DNA from: Thalassobaculum_A sp040219215
Lineage (GTDB): Bacteria > Pseudomonadota > Alphaproteobacteria > Thalassobaculales > Thalassobaculaceae
NCBI RefSeq assembly: GCF_040219215.1
Contig: NZ_JAVJSX010000033.1
Location: forward strand, 62,001 to 126,000
Direction: 5' to 3'
DNA length: 64,000 nucleotides
Shown here in pieces: positions 24,703 through 32,438 of the stretch; within the stretch, counting starts at the first letter, position 1, and every line of letters starts with the position of its first letter. Under the pieces are notes generated by a model, which searched no databases, had not been told where the DNA came from, and worked only from the letters and a program-made list of their open reading frames with translations. The position numbers and the translations under genes were made by a program.

Positions 24703-25584
24703 ATGTCGCAGGCATTGTCCCAGGCCCAGGTCGATGCGTTCTGGCGCGATGGCGTGCTCACCGTGGAGAATGCCGTAACGCCCGCACAGCTGTCCCGTCT
24801 GAACGCCGCCCTCGCCGGCTGGGTGGAGGAGAGCCGGGCGCACACCGCGCCGTTCGGCCCGCCAACCGTCGACGACCGGCCGCGTTTCGACATGGGTGCC
24901 GAGCACAGCGCCGACCATCCAGCCCTGCGCCGCGTCAATAACCCCTCCGACATCTCGGACGACTATTTCGACGTGATGTCGAATGCACGCACGGTCGACA
25001 TGATCGCCCAGTTGATCGGGCCGAACGTCAAGTTCCATCACTGTAAGATCAACGTGAAGCTGCCGGGGGCGCGGACCGAGGTCGCCTATCACCAGGACTT
25101 CGCCTACACCCCGCACACCAATGACGACGTGATCACCGCCCTGCTGATGCTCGACGACGTGACCCAGGATAACGGCTGCCTGATGGTGGTGCCCGGCACC
25201 CACAAGGGGCCGATCCACTCGCTGTTCCGCAACGGCGTGTTCACCGGACGCATGGCCGACGAGATCGAGGCCGACATGCTGGCGCGCCAGATCCCGGTGA
25301 CCGGCAAGGCCGGATCGGTCTGCCTGATGCACACCAGGCTGGCCCATGGTTCGGCCGCCAACGCCTCGCAGCGACCGCGCGGCCTGTACATTTGCGTATA
25401 CACCGCCGCGGATGCCGTCCCGATCGCCCGCAGCCCGATGCCGAATCCGAACGAGGGCCGGATCGTGCGCGGGGTGGCAAGCCCGACTGCGCGCATGATC
25501 CCGCTGGAGGTGGAGTTGCCGAAGCAACCGAAATCCGCCTCGTTCTTCACCGTGCAGGGTCAGGCATCGGCCGCCGCGGAGTAG
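24703..25584 (+). CDS. Phytanoyl-CoA dioxygenase-family Fe(II)/2-OG oxygenase
   Basis: 293-aa PhyH-family oxygenase. The metal triad is visible: His130 and Asp132 in VAYHQDFAYTPH and His215 in TRLAHGSAAN, with an Arg (QRPRGLYICV) placed for 2-oxoglutarate. TQDNGCLMVVPGTHKGP near residue 155-170 is typical of the family. Bacterial members hydroxylate ectoine, natural products or alkyl acids; here the substrate is unknown. The start is ATG 24703 with GAGGAGG 5 nt upstream. The DUF1028 gene starts 4 bp after its stop, so the two are very likely one operon. TATAGT at 24662-24667 is a possible -10. Confidence 0.92.
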   Translation: MSQALSQAQVDAFWRDGVLTVENAVTPAQLSRLNAALAGWVEESRAHTAPFGPPTVDDRPRFDMGAEHSADHPALRRVNNPSDISDDYFDVMSNARTVDMIAQLIGPNVKFHHCKINVKLPGARTEVAYHQDFAYTPHTNDDVITALLMLDDVTQDNGCLMVVPGTHKGPIHSLFRNGVFTGRMADEIEADMLARQIPVTGKAGSVCLMHTRLAHGSAANASQRPRGLYICVYTAADAVPIARSPMPNPNEGRIVRGVASPTARMIPLEVELPKQPKSASFFTVQGQASAAAE

Positions 25585-25588
25585 CCCC

Positions 25589-26317
25589 ATGACCTGGTCG
25601 ATCGTCGCGCGTGATCCGGCGAGTGGCGCGTTCGGCGTTGCCATCTCGTCACGGGTGATTGCGGTCGGAGCGCTATGCCCTTGGGTCACTGCCGGAGTTG
25701 GTGCGCTGTCGAGCCAATCCTATACCTCGCCCGTAGCGGCCGAGCGCACCCTCACCGGGCTGGCGCGCGGGCTGGGTTTCGAAGCTGCCATCGCCAAGGC
25801 CCTTCAGGACGACCGGGGACGTGACTGGCGGCAGATCCACGGCGTTGACACCGAAGGTCGTGCGCATGCCTACACCGGCACGTCCTGTGTCGACTGGTGC
25901 GGCCATTGGACCGGCGACGCCGTGTCGGTAGCCGGCAACATGCTCGCCGGTCCGGCAGTCGTGGAGGCTACCGCGTCGGCATGGCTTGACGGCAATCATC
26001 GACCGTTCGCCGACCGCCTGTTGGCGGCACTGGAAGCGGGGCAGAAGGTCGGTGGCGACAAGCGCGGCCAGCAGTCGGCCGCGCTCCTGGTGGTCGGCGC
26101 GGAGGCGCACGCCGAGGTCGACCTGCGGGTCGACGAGCATGCTACGCCAACTGCCGAGTTGCGGCGGGTCTTCGACTTGTTCTGGGTCGAGCGCCGTCCC
26201 TACTACGCCACGCTTCCGACGCGCGACGATCCAAGCGGCATCTTCGAGCCTGAGGCACGGGAAGCGTTCGTCGCGGCGTTTAGGACCGCGGCAGCACGAC
26301 GTGACGCATCGGCCTAG
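25589..26317 (+). CDS. DUF1028-family protein (Ntn-hydrolase-like)
   Basis: 242-aa protein of the DUF1028 family. MTWSIVARDPASGAFGVAIS, then GVGALSSQSYTSP and RAHAYTGTSCVDWCGHWTGD, match the family, which is thought to have an Ntn-hydrolase-like fold. Family members are often found beside peptide or amidohydrolase genes, but no reaction is established that I know of. It has no signal peptide. It is tightly linked to the PhyH gene (4 bp), which suggests a shared pathway. It ends 8 bp before the convergent ABC ATPase gene. Confidence 0.88.
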   Translation: MTWSIVARDPASGAFGVAISSRVIAVGALCPWVTAGVGALSSQSYTSPVAAERTLTGLARGLGFEAAIAKALQDDRGRDWRQIHGVDTEGRAHAYTGTSCVDWCGHWTGDAVSVAGNMLAGPAVVEATASAWLDGNHRPFADRLLAALEAGQKVGGDKRGQQSAALLVVGAEAHAEVDLRVDEHATPTAELRRVFDLFWVERRPYYATLPTRDDPSGIFEPEAREAFVAAFRTAAARRDASA

Positions 26318-26324
26318 ACATCGA

Positions 26325-27089
26325 TCAAGCCGCCTCGCGGCCCGCCATCACCATGTGGCTCAGGGTGTCGGCGTCGAGGCCCGCGACCGGTCGGTCGATC
26401 ACCTTGCGTCCCTGTTTCAGGATCGCCACACGGTGCGCCACGGCCACCACGTCGGCCATGTTGTGGCTGACCAGCACCACGGTCTTCCCGGTGGCGTTCA
26501 GGGCACGGATCAGGTCCAGCACCTGGGCGGTTTCCTTCACGCCCAGCGCCGCCGTCGGCTCGTCCATCACCACGATGTCGGCATTCCAGCGCAGGGCGCG
26601 GGCGATTGCCACCGACTGACGCTGGCCGCCGGACAGGGTGGCGACCGCACGGGTGGTGTCGGTTATGCCGGAGCCGAGCTGGGCGAGGTAGCCGCGCGCC
26701 TGCTCGATCATCGCCGGCTTGTCCAGCACCCGCAGCGGGCCGACACCGCGGGTCAACTCCGCCCCCATGAAGACGTTCTGGTAGATCGCCAGGCGCGGCG
26801 CCAAGGCCAGATCCTGGTAGATCGTCGCCAGCCCGCGGCGCAGCGCGTCGTGCGGCGAGGCGAAACGCACCGCTTCACCGCGCAGCCGCATTTCGCCGCC
26901 TGAGGCGGTCTCGGCGCCGGAGACAATCTTGATCAGGGTCGACTTGCCGGCCCCGTTGTCGCCGCAGATTGCCAGCACCTCACCGGGATGGACATCAAGG
27001 TCCACGCCGGCAAGCGCCTGCACCGCGCCGTAGCGCTTGGCGAGGCCGCGCACCGACAGCACGGCCGCAACCTCGCCCCGCATCGTCAC
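26325..27089 (-). CDS. Sugar-type ABC transporter ATPase (FrcA-like, single domain)
   Basis: 254-aa ATPase with one nucleotide-binding domain: Walker A GDNGAGKST near residue 43, signature LSGGQRQSVAIARAL near 155, Walker B IVVMDEPTAALG, and the switch His in VLVSHNM. The sequence belongs to the ribose/xylose (CUT2) class. Classical RbsA has two fused domains; single-domain forms such as FrcA act as homodimers. GTG 27089 overlaps the stop of the binding-protein gene (GTGA); ATG 27083 is the alternative. It is the last gene of the pyrE-to-ATPase run. Confidence 0.93.
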   Translation of the reverse strand: MTMRGEVAAVLSVRGLAKRYGAVQALAGVDLDVHPGEVLAICGDNGAGKSTLIKIVSGAETASGGEMRLRGEAVRFASPHDALRRGLATIYQDLALAPRLAIYQNVFMGAELTRGVGPLRVLDKPAMIEQARGYLAQLGSGITDTTRAVATLSGGQRQSVAIARALRWNADIVVMDEPTAALGVKETAQVLDLIRALNATGKTVVLVSHNMADVVAVAHRVAILKQGRKVIDRPVAGLDADTLSHMVMAGREAA

Positions 27090-28030
27090 TTCAGGAAGCT
27101 CTTCACGTTGTTGGCGTCGACCAGCACCGCGTCCATGAACAGGTACGGTCCGGCCACCACCGACGCCTTCGGCTTGCCGGAGACCGCGATCACCTGCATC
27201 GCGTCAACGGCGGCGTTGCCCAGCTCCTCGAACGGAATCGAGACGGTCGCCGACAGCAGGCTCGCCGGGTCGGCGATCCGGCGATAGGCCTCGGGCCCGC
27301 CGTCGATCGACACCAGGGTCAGGTCGCCCTTCTTCATTCCCTGGGCCTGCAACAGGTCGTCGATGATGAAGGCCTGGCCGTCGAACGACGCCCAGATTCC
27401 CTTGATCTTGCCCTGATTTTGCAGCAGCAGCGCCTGCATGCCGTTGCGCACGTCGTCGCGCCAGCTCTTGGTGCGCGCCATGGTGTGGGTGCCGGCGATA
27501 GTGACGGCGGTGTTCTCCGACAGCACCACGTCCAGCACCTTGCCGCGGATCCGGGTCCCGACATTGCCCTCGAAGCGCTGGGTCAGGATCGCACCCTCGT
27601 AGGACAACTGGCCGAGCAGGTAGAGGGCCGCCTCGGCGCCGACCTTGTATTCGTTGACCTGGATGTCGAACAGGGTGTGCGGGCTGGTGCCGCTCATCAC
27701 CGTGATCACCGGAATGCCCTTGGCCTTGGCGGCGGCAAGCTGGGCATCGGCCTCGACCGGCTTGCCCATGGCGACCACGATGCCGTCGACGCCCTTCTGC
27801 ACCAGGGTCTCAAGTTGCTCGAGGTGGGTCGGCATGGTGCCGGACGAGTTCAGCACCGTGACCGACCAGCCGCGTGCCTTGGCCGCCGCCTCCACCGCGT
27901 TGGCGACCCGGGCGTGGGTCTCCGCCGACATCTGGAACGCCACCACCCCGAGATCGAACGCCAGTGCCGAAGTGGCAGTCGCCACCGACAACGCCGCGCC
28001 GGCAAGCAATCCGGCCAGATACTTCTTCAT
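27086..28030 (-). CDS. Ribose-type periplasmic sugar-binding protein
   Basis: 314-aa type I periplasmic binding protein (RbsB/Peripla_BP_4 group). A Sec signal (MKKYLAGLLAGAALSVATAT, cleavage after ALA near residue 24) precedes FDLGVVAFQMSAETHARVAN. GVDGIVVAMGKPVEADAQLA and GIPVITVMSG are typical of the sugar pocket. It delivers a sugar or sugar-like compound to the permease at 28088-29029. ATG 28030 has GGAGGG 5 nt upstream, in line with high expression of a binding protein. The substrate may be whatever the FGGY kinase upstream phosphorylates. Confidence 0.92.
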   Translation of the reverse strand: MKKYLAGLLAGAALSVATATSALAFDLGVVAFQMSAETHARVANAVEAAAKARGWSVTVLNSSGTMPTHLEQLETLVQKGVDGIVVAMGKPVEADAQLAAAKAKGIPVITVMSGTSPHTLFDIQVNEYKVGAEAALYLLGQLSYEGAILTQRFEGNVGTRIRGKVLDVVLSENTAVTIAGTHTMARTKSWRDDVRNGMQALLLQNQGKIKGIWASFDGQAFIIDDLLQAQGMKKGDLTLVSIDGGPEAYRRIADPASLLSATVSIPFEELGNAAVDAMQVIAVSGKPKASVVAGPYLFMDAVLVDANNVKSFLK

Positions 28031-28087
28031 TCCACCCTCCCGTGAAGGCGCATCACCGGACGCGCCGAGACAATCCCATTGCCACAG

Positions 28088-29029
28088 TCAAACCCCGAAC
28101 GCGGCTTTCTTCAATGTGCTGGCCGACAATGCCACCGATCCGATGATGATCAGGCCGAGCACGATGTCCTGCACATAGTAGTCGGCTCCCATCAGGATCA
28201 GCCCGTTTGACAGAACCCCGATCACCACGCCGCCGACCAGGGTCCCGAGCACGTTCGGCCGACCGGGCTCGAACATGGTCATGCCGAGCAGCACCGCGGC
28301 GATCGCGGTCAGCAGGTAGTCGCCGGCCATGGTCGGTGCCGCCGAGGACAGGTTGGCGGTCAGCAACACCGCCGTCACCCCGGCCAGCGCACCTGACAGG
28401 GTCAGCCCCAGCCCCTTCATCAGCCGAACGCTGATGCCGGCAAGGCGCGCCGAGTCCTCTGCCTCTCCCGTACAGATCATGTGAATGCCGAGACGGGTGT
28501 TCTTCAGCACGAACAGCGCGACCAGCGCCACGCCGGCCATCCACAGCACCAGCACCGGGATGCCGGCGACATGGGCGCGGCCCAGTGCCACGAAGCTCGG
28601 GTCCCAACGGCCGACAAAGGCGACGCCCGCCGTCAGGAAGAACGCAAACCCGTTGGCGATCGAAGCGGTGGCCAGGGTGGCGATCAGCGACGGCACCTTG
28701 ATCCGCGTGACCAGCAACCCGTTCAGCGCGCCGCCGGCGATGCCGATCGCCAGCCCCGCGAGAATCGCGATCGGGATCGGATAGCCGGAGTGAATCAACC
28801 CACCGGTCGCCACCGCCGCCAGGCTGGCCAGGTTGGCGAACGACAGGTCCAACTCGCCGGTGGTCAGCGCGAAGGTAAACCCGATGCCGAGGATGGCGAG
28901 GAAACTGACCTGCTTGAGGATGTTCAGCAGGTTGATCGGGTTGGCGAAGTTCGGCGCGAAGGCCACGAAGAACAGGAAGACCGCGACGCCCGCCAGCGCG
29001 GTACCGTACGTCTGAACGAAGCCCCGCAT
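28088..29029 (-). CDS. Ribose-type ABC sugar permease
   Basis: 313-aa inner-membrane permease of the BPD_transp_2 (RbsC/XylH) family with about eight to ten segments. VSFLAILGIGFTFALTTGEL then DLSFANLASLAAVATGGLI is the hallmark region, and GLTLSGALAGVTAVLLTANL near residue 215 is the cytoplasmic coupling region. The start is ATG 29029; AGGGG lies directly upstream. It sits between the FGGY kinase and the binding protein on one strand, giving kinase-permease-SBP-ATPase order. Confidence 0.92.
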   Translation of the reverse strand: MRGFVQTYGTALAGVAVFLFFVAFAPNFANPINLLNILKQVSFLAILGIGFTFALTTGELDLSFANLASLAAVATGGLIHSGYPIPIAILAGLAIGIAGGALNGLLVTRIKVPSLIATLATASIANGFAFFLTAGVAFVGRWDPSFVALGRAHVAGIPVLVLWMAGVALVALFVLKNTRLGIHMICTGEAEDSARLAGISVRLMKGLGLTLSGALAGVTAVLLTANLSSAAPTMAGDYLLTAIAAVLLGMTMFEPGRPNVLGTLVGGVVIGVLSNGLILMGADYYVQDIVLGLIIIGSVALSASTLKKAAFGV

Positions 29030-29115
29030 CCCCTGCCCCAGAACCCTTGCACGCCAACCGGCCCTTCGTAGCGCCACGCGCCTCGGGACGACAGAGTATT
29101 GTTGTCCAAGCCCCA

Positions 29116-30597
29116 TCACCCAGAGGTGCCCGGCGCTCCGTGCCGCCGGCCCACCGATGCGGTCGCCGCCTGGATCTCCGCCCAAAGCACCGCCCGTTCG
29201 GCATGCGCCTCAGCCCGAACCGGATCCGGCTCGAACCGCCGGCCCACCCGGACCATCGCTGCCTGGGCCGCCGCCAGATCCGGATACCGTCCGAGACCGG
29301 TCCAGGCGACCGCCGCCGCGCCGACCAGACCGGCTTCCGGCTGATCGCAGAGCTCCACCGGCCGGTTCAGGACGTCCGCCTTGATGCGTGCCCAGAGTTC
29401 ACTGCGCGCGCCGCCGCCGGCCATCCGCACCACCTCGGCGCGGCACCCGGCCGCCGCCTCGGCACGGCCCAGCACTTCCCGGTTCAGGAGCGCGATGCCC
29501 TCCAGCACCGCCCATAGCAGATCGGCCGGGCCGTGCGCCGCCGACAGGCCGATGAAGGCGCCGCGCAGGTCCGGGTCCCAGTACGGTACCCGCTCACCCT
29601 CCAGGAACGGCAGGAACAGCGGCGGAGCAGCGCAGCGCGGTGCCGTTTCCAGCGACGCGACGGCGGCGGCCGGATCCTCGTCACCGCGTCCGAGCATGCG
29701 CAGGGCGTGGCGCAGGGTGGCGCCGCCGGTCTGGCTCGGCCCGCCGACCTGCCAGCACCCACCGCCCCAATCGACGGTCATCAGGCCCGGTGCGGCGACC
29801 AGGCGATCAGTGATCAGGCCGAGCACCTCCGACGTGCCGGAGATGTTGTAGGCCCGACCCGCCACCACGGCGCCGATACCGACCACCCCGGCCCAGGTAT
29901 CGTGCGACCCGCAGAACACCGGGACCCCGGCCAGCCGGTCGAACGGCGCCGGCAACCCAGGCAGAACGCGGCCAACCTCAGCGGTCGGTTCGATAGTCTC
30001 GGGCAGCATCGATGCGTCAAGGCCGAGCACGCCGAGCAGCGATCGGCCGGCAAGCCGCTCGGCGGCGGACCGCAGGCGGACCGTCGAGATCGCGTCAGAC
30101 CGGGCCACTCCGCTCAACTTGAACGCCAGCCAGTCCTTCGGCTCCAATACCACCTTTGTGGCAGCGTAGTTTTCGGGTTCGGCGTGCTTCAGCCACAACA
30201 GCCGGGCAGCGGGGTGATACGGGTTGAGGTTGGCAGCCTCGGGCAGGCCAGCGAGGTCAGAGCCCGCAACCGCCTGGCTCAGTTCCGATGCCGCCCGCGT
30301 GTCGCCAAACCCGATCGCCTGACGCAGGGATGTCCCATCGGCGCCGACGAACACCTGGGTACGGGTCATGCCGCAAATGCAGATGCCGCGAACGGCGGCG
30401 AAAGCTTCCGGTTCTGCGTCCGCCAGCCTCAACGCCGCGACGTTCAGGTCACGCCACCAAAGGGCCGGGTCCGCACTCCCCGACATCTCTCCGGCCGGTC
30501 GCTCCAGCGGCCATCGGGCAACGATACTCCCATGAGCGTCCACCAAGGCGGCCCGCAGGCCGGAACCGCCGAGATCGATGGCGAGAACCGTCGTCAA
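29116..30597 (-). CDS. FGGY-family carbohydrate kinase
   Basis: 493-aa sugar kinase. MTTVLAIDLGGSGLRAALVD (phosphate-1 motif of the ASKHA fold), VPVFCGSHDTWAGVVGIGAV with the catalytic Asp region near residue 245, and VVRMAGGGARSELWARIKAD near 400 (adenosine motif) are intact. Members phosphorylate xylulose, ribulose, glycerol, erythritol and related polyols; the sequence does not settle which. The start is TTG 30597 with GAGG 6 nt upstream. It lies directly before the sugar permease, so its substrate is probably the imported compound. Confidence 0.9.
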   Translation of the reverse strand: MTTVLAIDLGGSGLRAALVDAHGSIVARWPLERPAGEMSGSADPALWWRDLNVAALRLADAEPEAFAAVRGICICGMTRTQVFVGADGTSLRQAIGFGDTRAASELSQAVAGSDLAGLPEAANLNPYHPAARLLWLKHAEPENYAATKVVLEPKDWLAFKLSGVARSDAISTVRLRSAAERLAGRSLLGVLGLDASMLPETIEPTAEVGRVLPGLPAPFDRLAGVPVFCGSHDTWAGVVGIGAVVAGRAYNISGTSEVLGLITDRLVAAPGLMTVDWGGGCWQVGGPSQTGGATLRHALRMLGRGDEDPAAAVASLETAPRCAAPPLFLPFLEGERVPYWDPDLRGAFIGLSAAHGPADLLWAVLEGIALLNREVLGRAEAAAGCRAEVVRMAGGGARSELWARIKADVLNRPVELCDQPEAGLVGAAAVAWTGLGRYPDLAAAQAAMVRVGRRFEPDPVRAEAHAERAVLWAEIQAATASVGRRHGAPGTSG

Positions 30598-30604
30598 CCG
30601 AGCC

Positions 30605-31228
30605 TCACGTCAGCGGCAGCACCCCGCACCACTTCTTGAAGGCCGGCCGGGCCATCAGGCGGCCGTACCACGCCTCCAGATGCGGCATCGCCGGGCGGTC
30701 CTCGATCAGGTTCAGCCAGCGGTGCAGTTGCGGGCCGAGCGGGATGTCGGCCATGGTCAGCCGGTCGCCCATGATGAAGTCGCGGCCCTCGAGGCGCTGG
30801 TCCAGGATGCTCCAGACCGCGATGCCATCCTTGCGAGCGGCCTCGATGACGTCGAGCTTGCGATCGGCCACCGGGGTGCGCACCAGCCCCCAGAAGATCG
30901 GCGTCATGATCGGCAGGGTGGTGGTCTGCTGCCAGTCCATCCACCGATCGGCATCGGCATATTCCCGCGGATCGGCCGGCGCCAGAGTGCCCTTGCCGTG
31001 CTTGGTGGCGAGGTAGCGCACGATGGCGTTGGATTCCCACAGCACGAAGCCGTCGTCGACGATGGTCGGAACCCGGCTGTTCGGGTTCATCGACAGGTAC
31101 TCGGGGTCCTTGGTGCGGCCGAACGATCCGCCGACCTCCTCGTGCTCGAACGGGACGCCCATCTCCTCGCAGGCCCATAGCGGCTTCATCACGTTGGCCG
31201 AACTGGCACGGCCCCAGATCTTCAGCAT
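30605..31228 (-). CDS. Glutathione S-transferase
   Basis: 207-aa cytosolic GST-fold protein. The thioredoxin-like N-terminal domain (MLKIWGRASSANVMKPLWAC, then NSRVPTIVDDGFVLWESNAI near residues 49-68) has the cis-Pro and the glutathione gamma-Glu contact Glu-Ser. The all-helical C-terminal domain carries GDRLTMADIPLGPQL (N-capping box) near 150. A Ser in the RASSAN segment is the likely thiol activator. AAGGA lies 8 nt before ATG 31228. It is 17 bp downstream of pyrE and 7 bp upstream of the kinase, so it shares their transcript. Confidence 0.92.
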   Translation of the reverse strand: MLKIWGRASSANVMKPLWACEEMGVPFEHEEVGGSFGRTKDPEYLSMNPNSRVPTIVDDGFVLWESNAIVRYLATKHGKGTLAPADPREYADADRWMDWQQTTTLPIMTPIFWGLVRTPVADRKLDVIEAARKDGIAVWSILDQRLEGRDFIMGDRLTMADIPLGPQLHRWLNLIEDRPAMPHLEAWYGRLMARPAFKKWCGVLPLT

Positions 31229-31245
31229 GGCATTTGTCCTTCGGG

Positions 31246-31947
31246 TCAGGCGGTAAGGGTGCGGTGGTTGGCGTCCCAGGCCTCCGGGTCGGCCAGGAAG
31301 GCGCGGACCTCGTTCAACTGGGCCTCGGTGTAGCCGCGCGCCGGGGCAGCGGCCAGCACGTCCCACCACGTGCACAGCCCGTGCAGATCGACGCCGCGCT
31401 CCTTCAGGCCGGTCACGCTCTGCGGGAACACCCCGTAGTGGAACACCACGAAGCAGTGGGCGCACTCCATCCCGGCCTCGCGGATACCGTCGACGAAGGA
31501 CAGCTTGCTGCCGCCGTCGGTCGCCAGATCCTCGACCAGCAGGACCCGCGCGCCGTCCTTCACCTGCCCCTCGATCCGGGCGTTGCGGCCGAAACCCTTC
31601 GGCTTCTTGCGGATATAGGCCATCGGCAGGCCCAGCAATTCGGCCATCCAGGCGGCGAACGGGATGCCCGCGGTCTCGCCGCCCGCCACGATGTCGAAGG
31701 CCTCGACCCCGGCACGCGCCGCCAGCAGATCGACGCCGAGTTCCATCAGCCGGCGCCGGGCACGCGGGAACGCAATGATCTTGCGGCAATCGACATAGAC
31801 CGGCGACAGGCGTCCGGAGGTAAAGGTGAACGGCTCCTCCGGGCGGATGTGCACCGCCTGGATCTCCAGCAGGATATCGGCGGCGATGGCCGCCGGGGTC
31901 TTGTACCAATCGGGCGTCAATTGGGCCGGCGTAAGCGCTCCGGTCAT
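31246..31947 (-). CDS. pyrE: Orotate phosphoribosyltransferase
   Basis: 233-aa pyrimidine biosynthesis enzyme joining orotate with PRPP to give OMP. FTFTSGRLSPVYVDCRKIIA near residues 40-59 and the PRPP-binding loop VLLVEDLATDGGSKLSFVDG near 130-150 are clear, with catalytic lysines in YIRKKPKGFGRNARIEG. The C-terminal 40 residues are longer than in the E. coli enzyme but fit the alphaproteobacterial form. It heads the run with GST, kinase and sugar transporter. The 105-bp upstream region is shared with the divergent GFA pseudogene. Confidence 0.94.
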   Translation of the reverse strand: MTGALTPAQLTPDWYKTPAAIAADILLEIQAVHIRPEEPFTFTSGRLSPVYVDCRKIIAFPRARRRLMELGVDLLAARAGVEAFDIVAGGETAGIPFAAWMAELLGLPMAYIRKKPKGFGRNARIEGQVKDGARVLLVEDLATDGGSKLSFVDGIREAGMECAHCFVVFHYGVFPQSVTGLKERGVDLHGLCTWWDVLAAAPARGYTEAQLNEVRAFLADPEAWDANHRTLTA

Positions 31948-32052
31948 GTCGTCTCCCTCGGAAATACGGCTTCGACGTCATACGCCCGGCAGCATCGGGC
32001 GGCAACAATCGGCGACCGGTGGTAGAATGCGAACTCAAGCCGGAGGGGGCCG

Positions 32053-32430
32053 ATGGTCGATCGGATGGCGGCCTGCGCCTGCGGACGGCTTCGGATCGTC
32101 TGCCGCGGAGAGCCGGAGAAAGGGTCGCTCTGCCACTGCCTGGACTGCTAGCGCCGGACCGGCGCCGCATTTGGTATCGCCGCCTTCTTTGGCCGCGACT
32201 CGGTGAACCCGGAGGGCCGGACCCGCTCGTTCAAGCGTTCATCGGACAGCGGCCATCCAATCACCTTCCATTTCTGCCCGGACTGCGGTTCGACCGTGTT
32301 CTGGGAGCCGGAGCGCAAGCCCGGCTCAGTTGCCGTCGCCGTCGGATGCTTCGCCGACCCGTCGTTTCCGGCGCCCACCCAGGCGGTCTGGAAAGAACGG
32401 CGTCATCCCTGGGTGCCGGCGCTGGACTGA
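32053..32430 (+). pseudogene. GFA-family (CENP-V-like) zinc protein interrupted by an amber codon
   Basis: From ATG 32053, with GGAGGGGGCC just upstream, the frame reads MVDRMAACACGRLRIVCRGE and on to CHCLDC, then TAG at 32149-32151, then RRTGAAFGIAAFFGR to a normal stop at 32430. In GFA proteins the block CHCxxCQRRTGAAF is continuous, so the TAG replaces a Gln codon; one C-to-T change (CAG to TAG) explains it. Zinc ligands in both halves (CHCLDC and FCPDCGST) and the reading frame are otherwise intact. Family length about 125 aa. It is either a recent pseudogene or a base-call error. TAGAAT at 32023-32028 could be its -10. Confidence 0.85.
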
Positions 32431-32438
32431 CCGCCCCG

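Noticed and set aside
32149..32151. Amber codon read as pyrrolysine or another recoded residue
   Set aside because: The family has Gln here, no recoding element is visible, and a point mutation or base-call error is far simpler.
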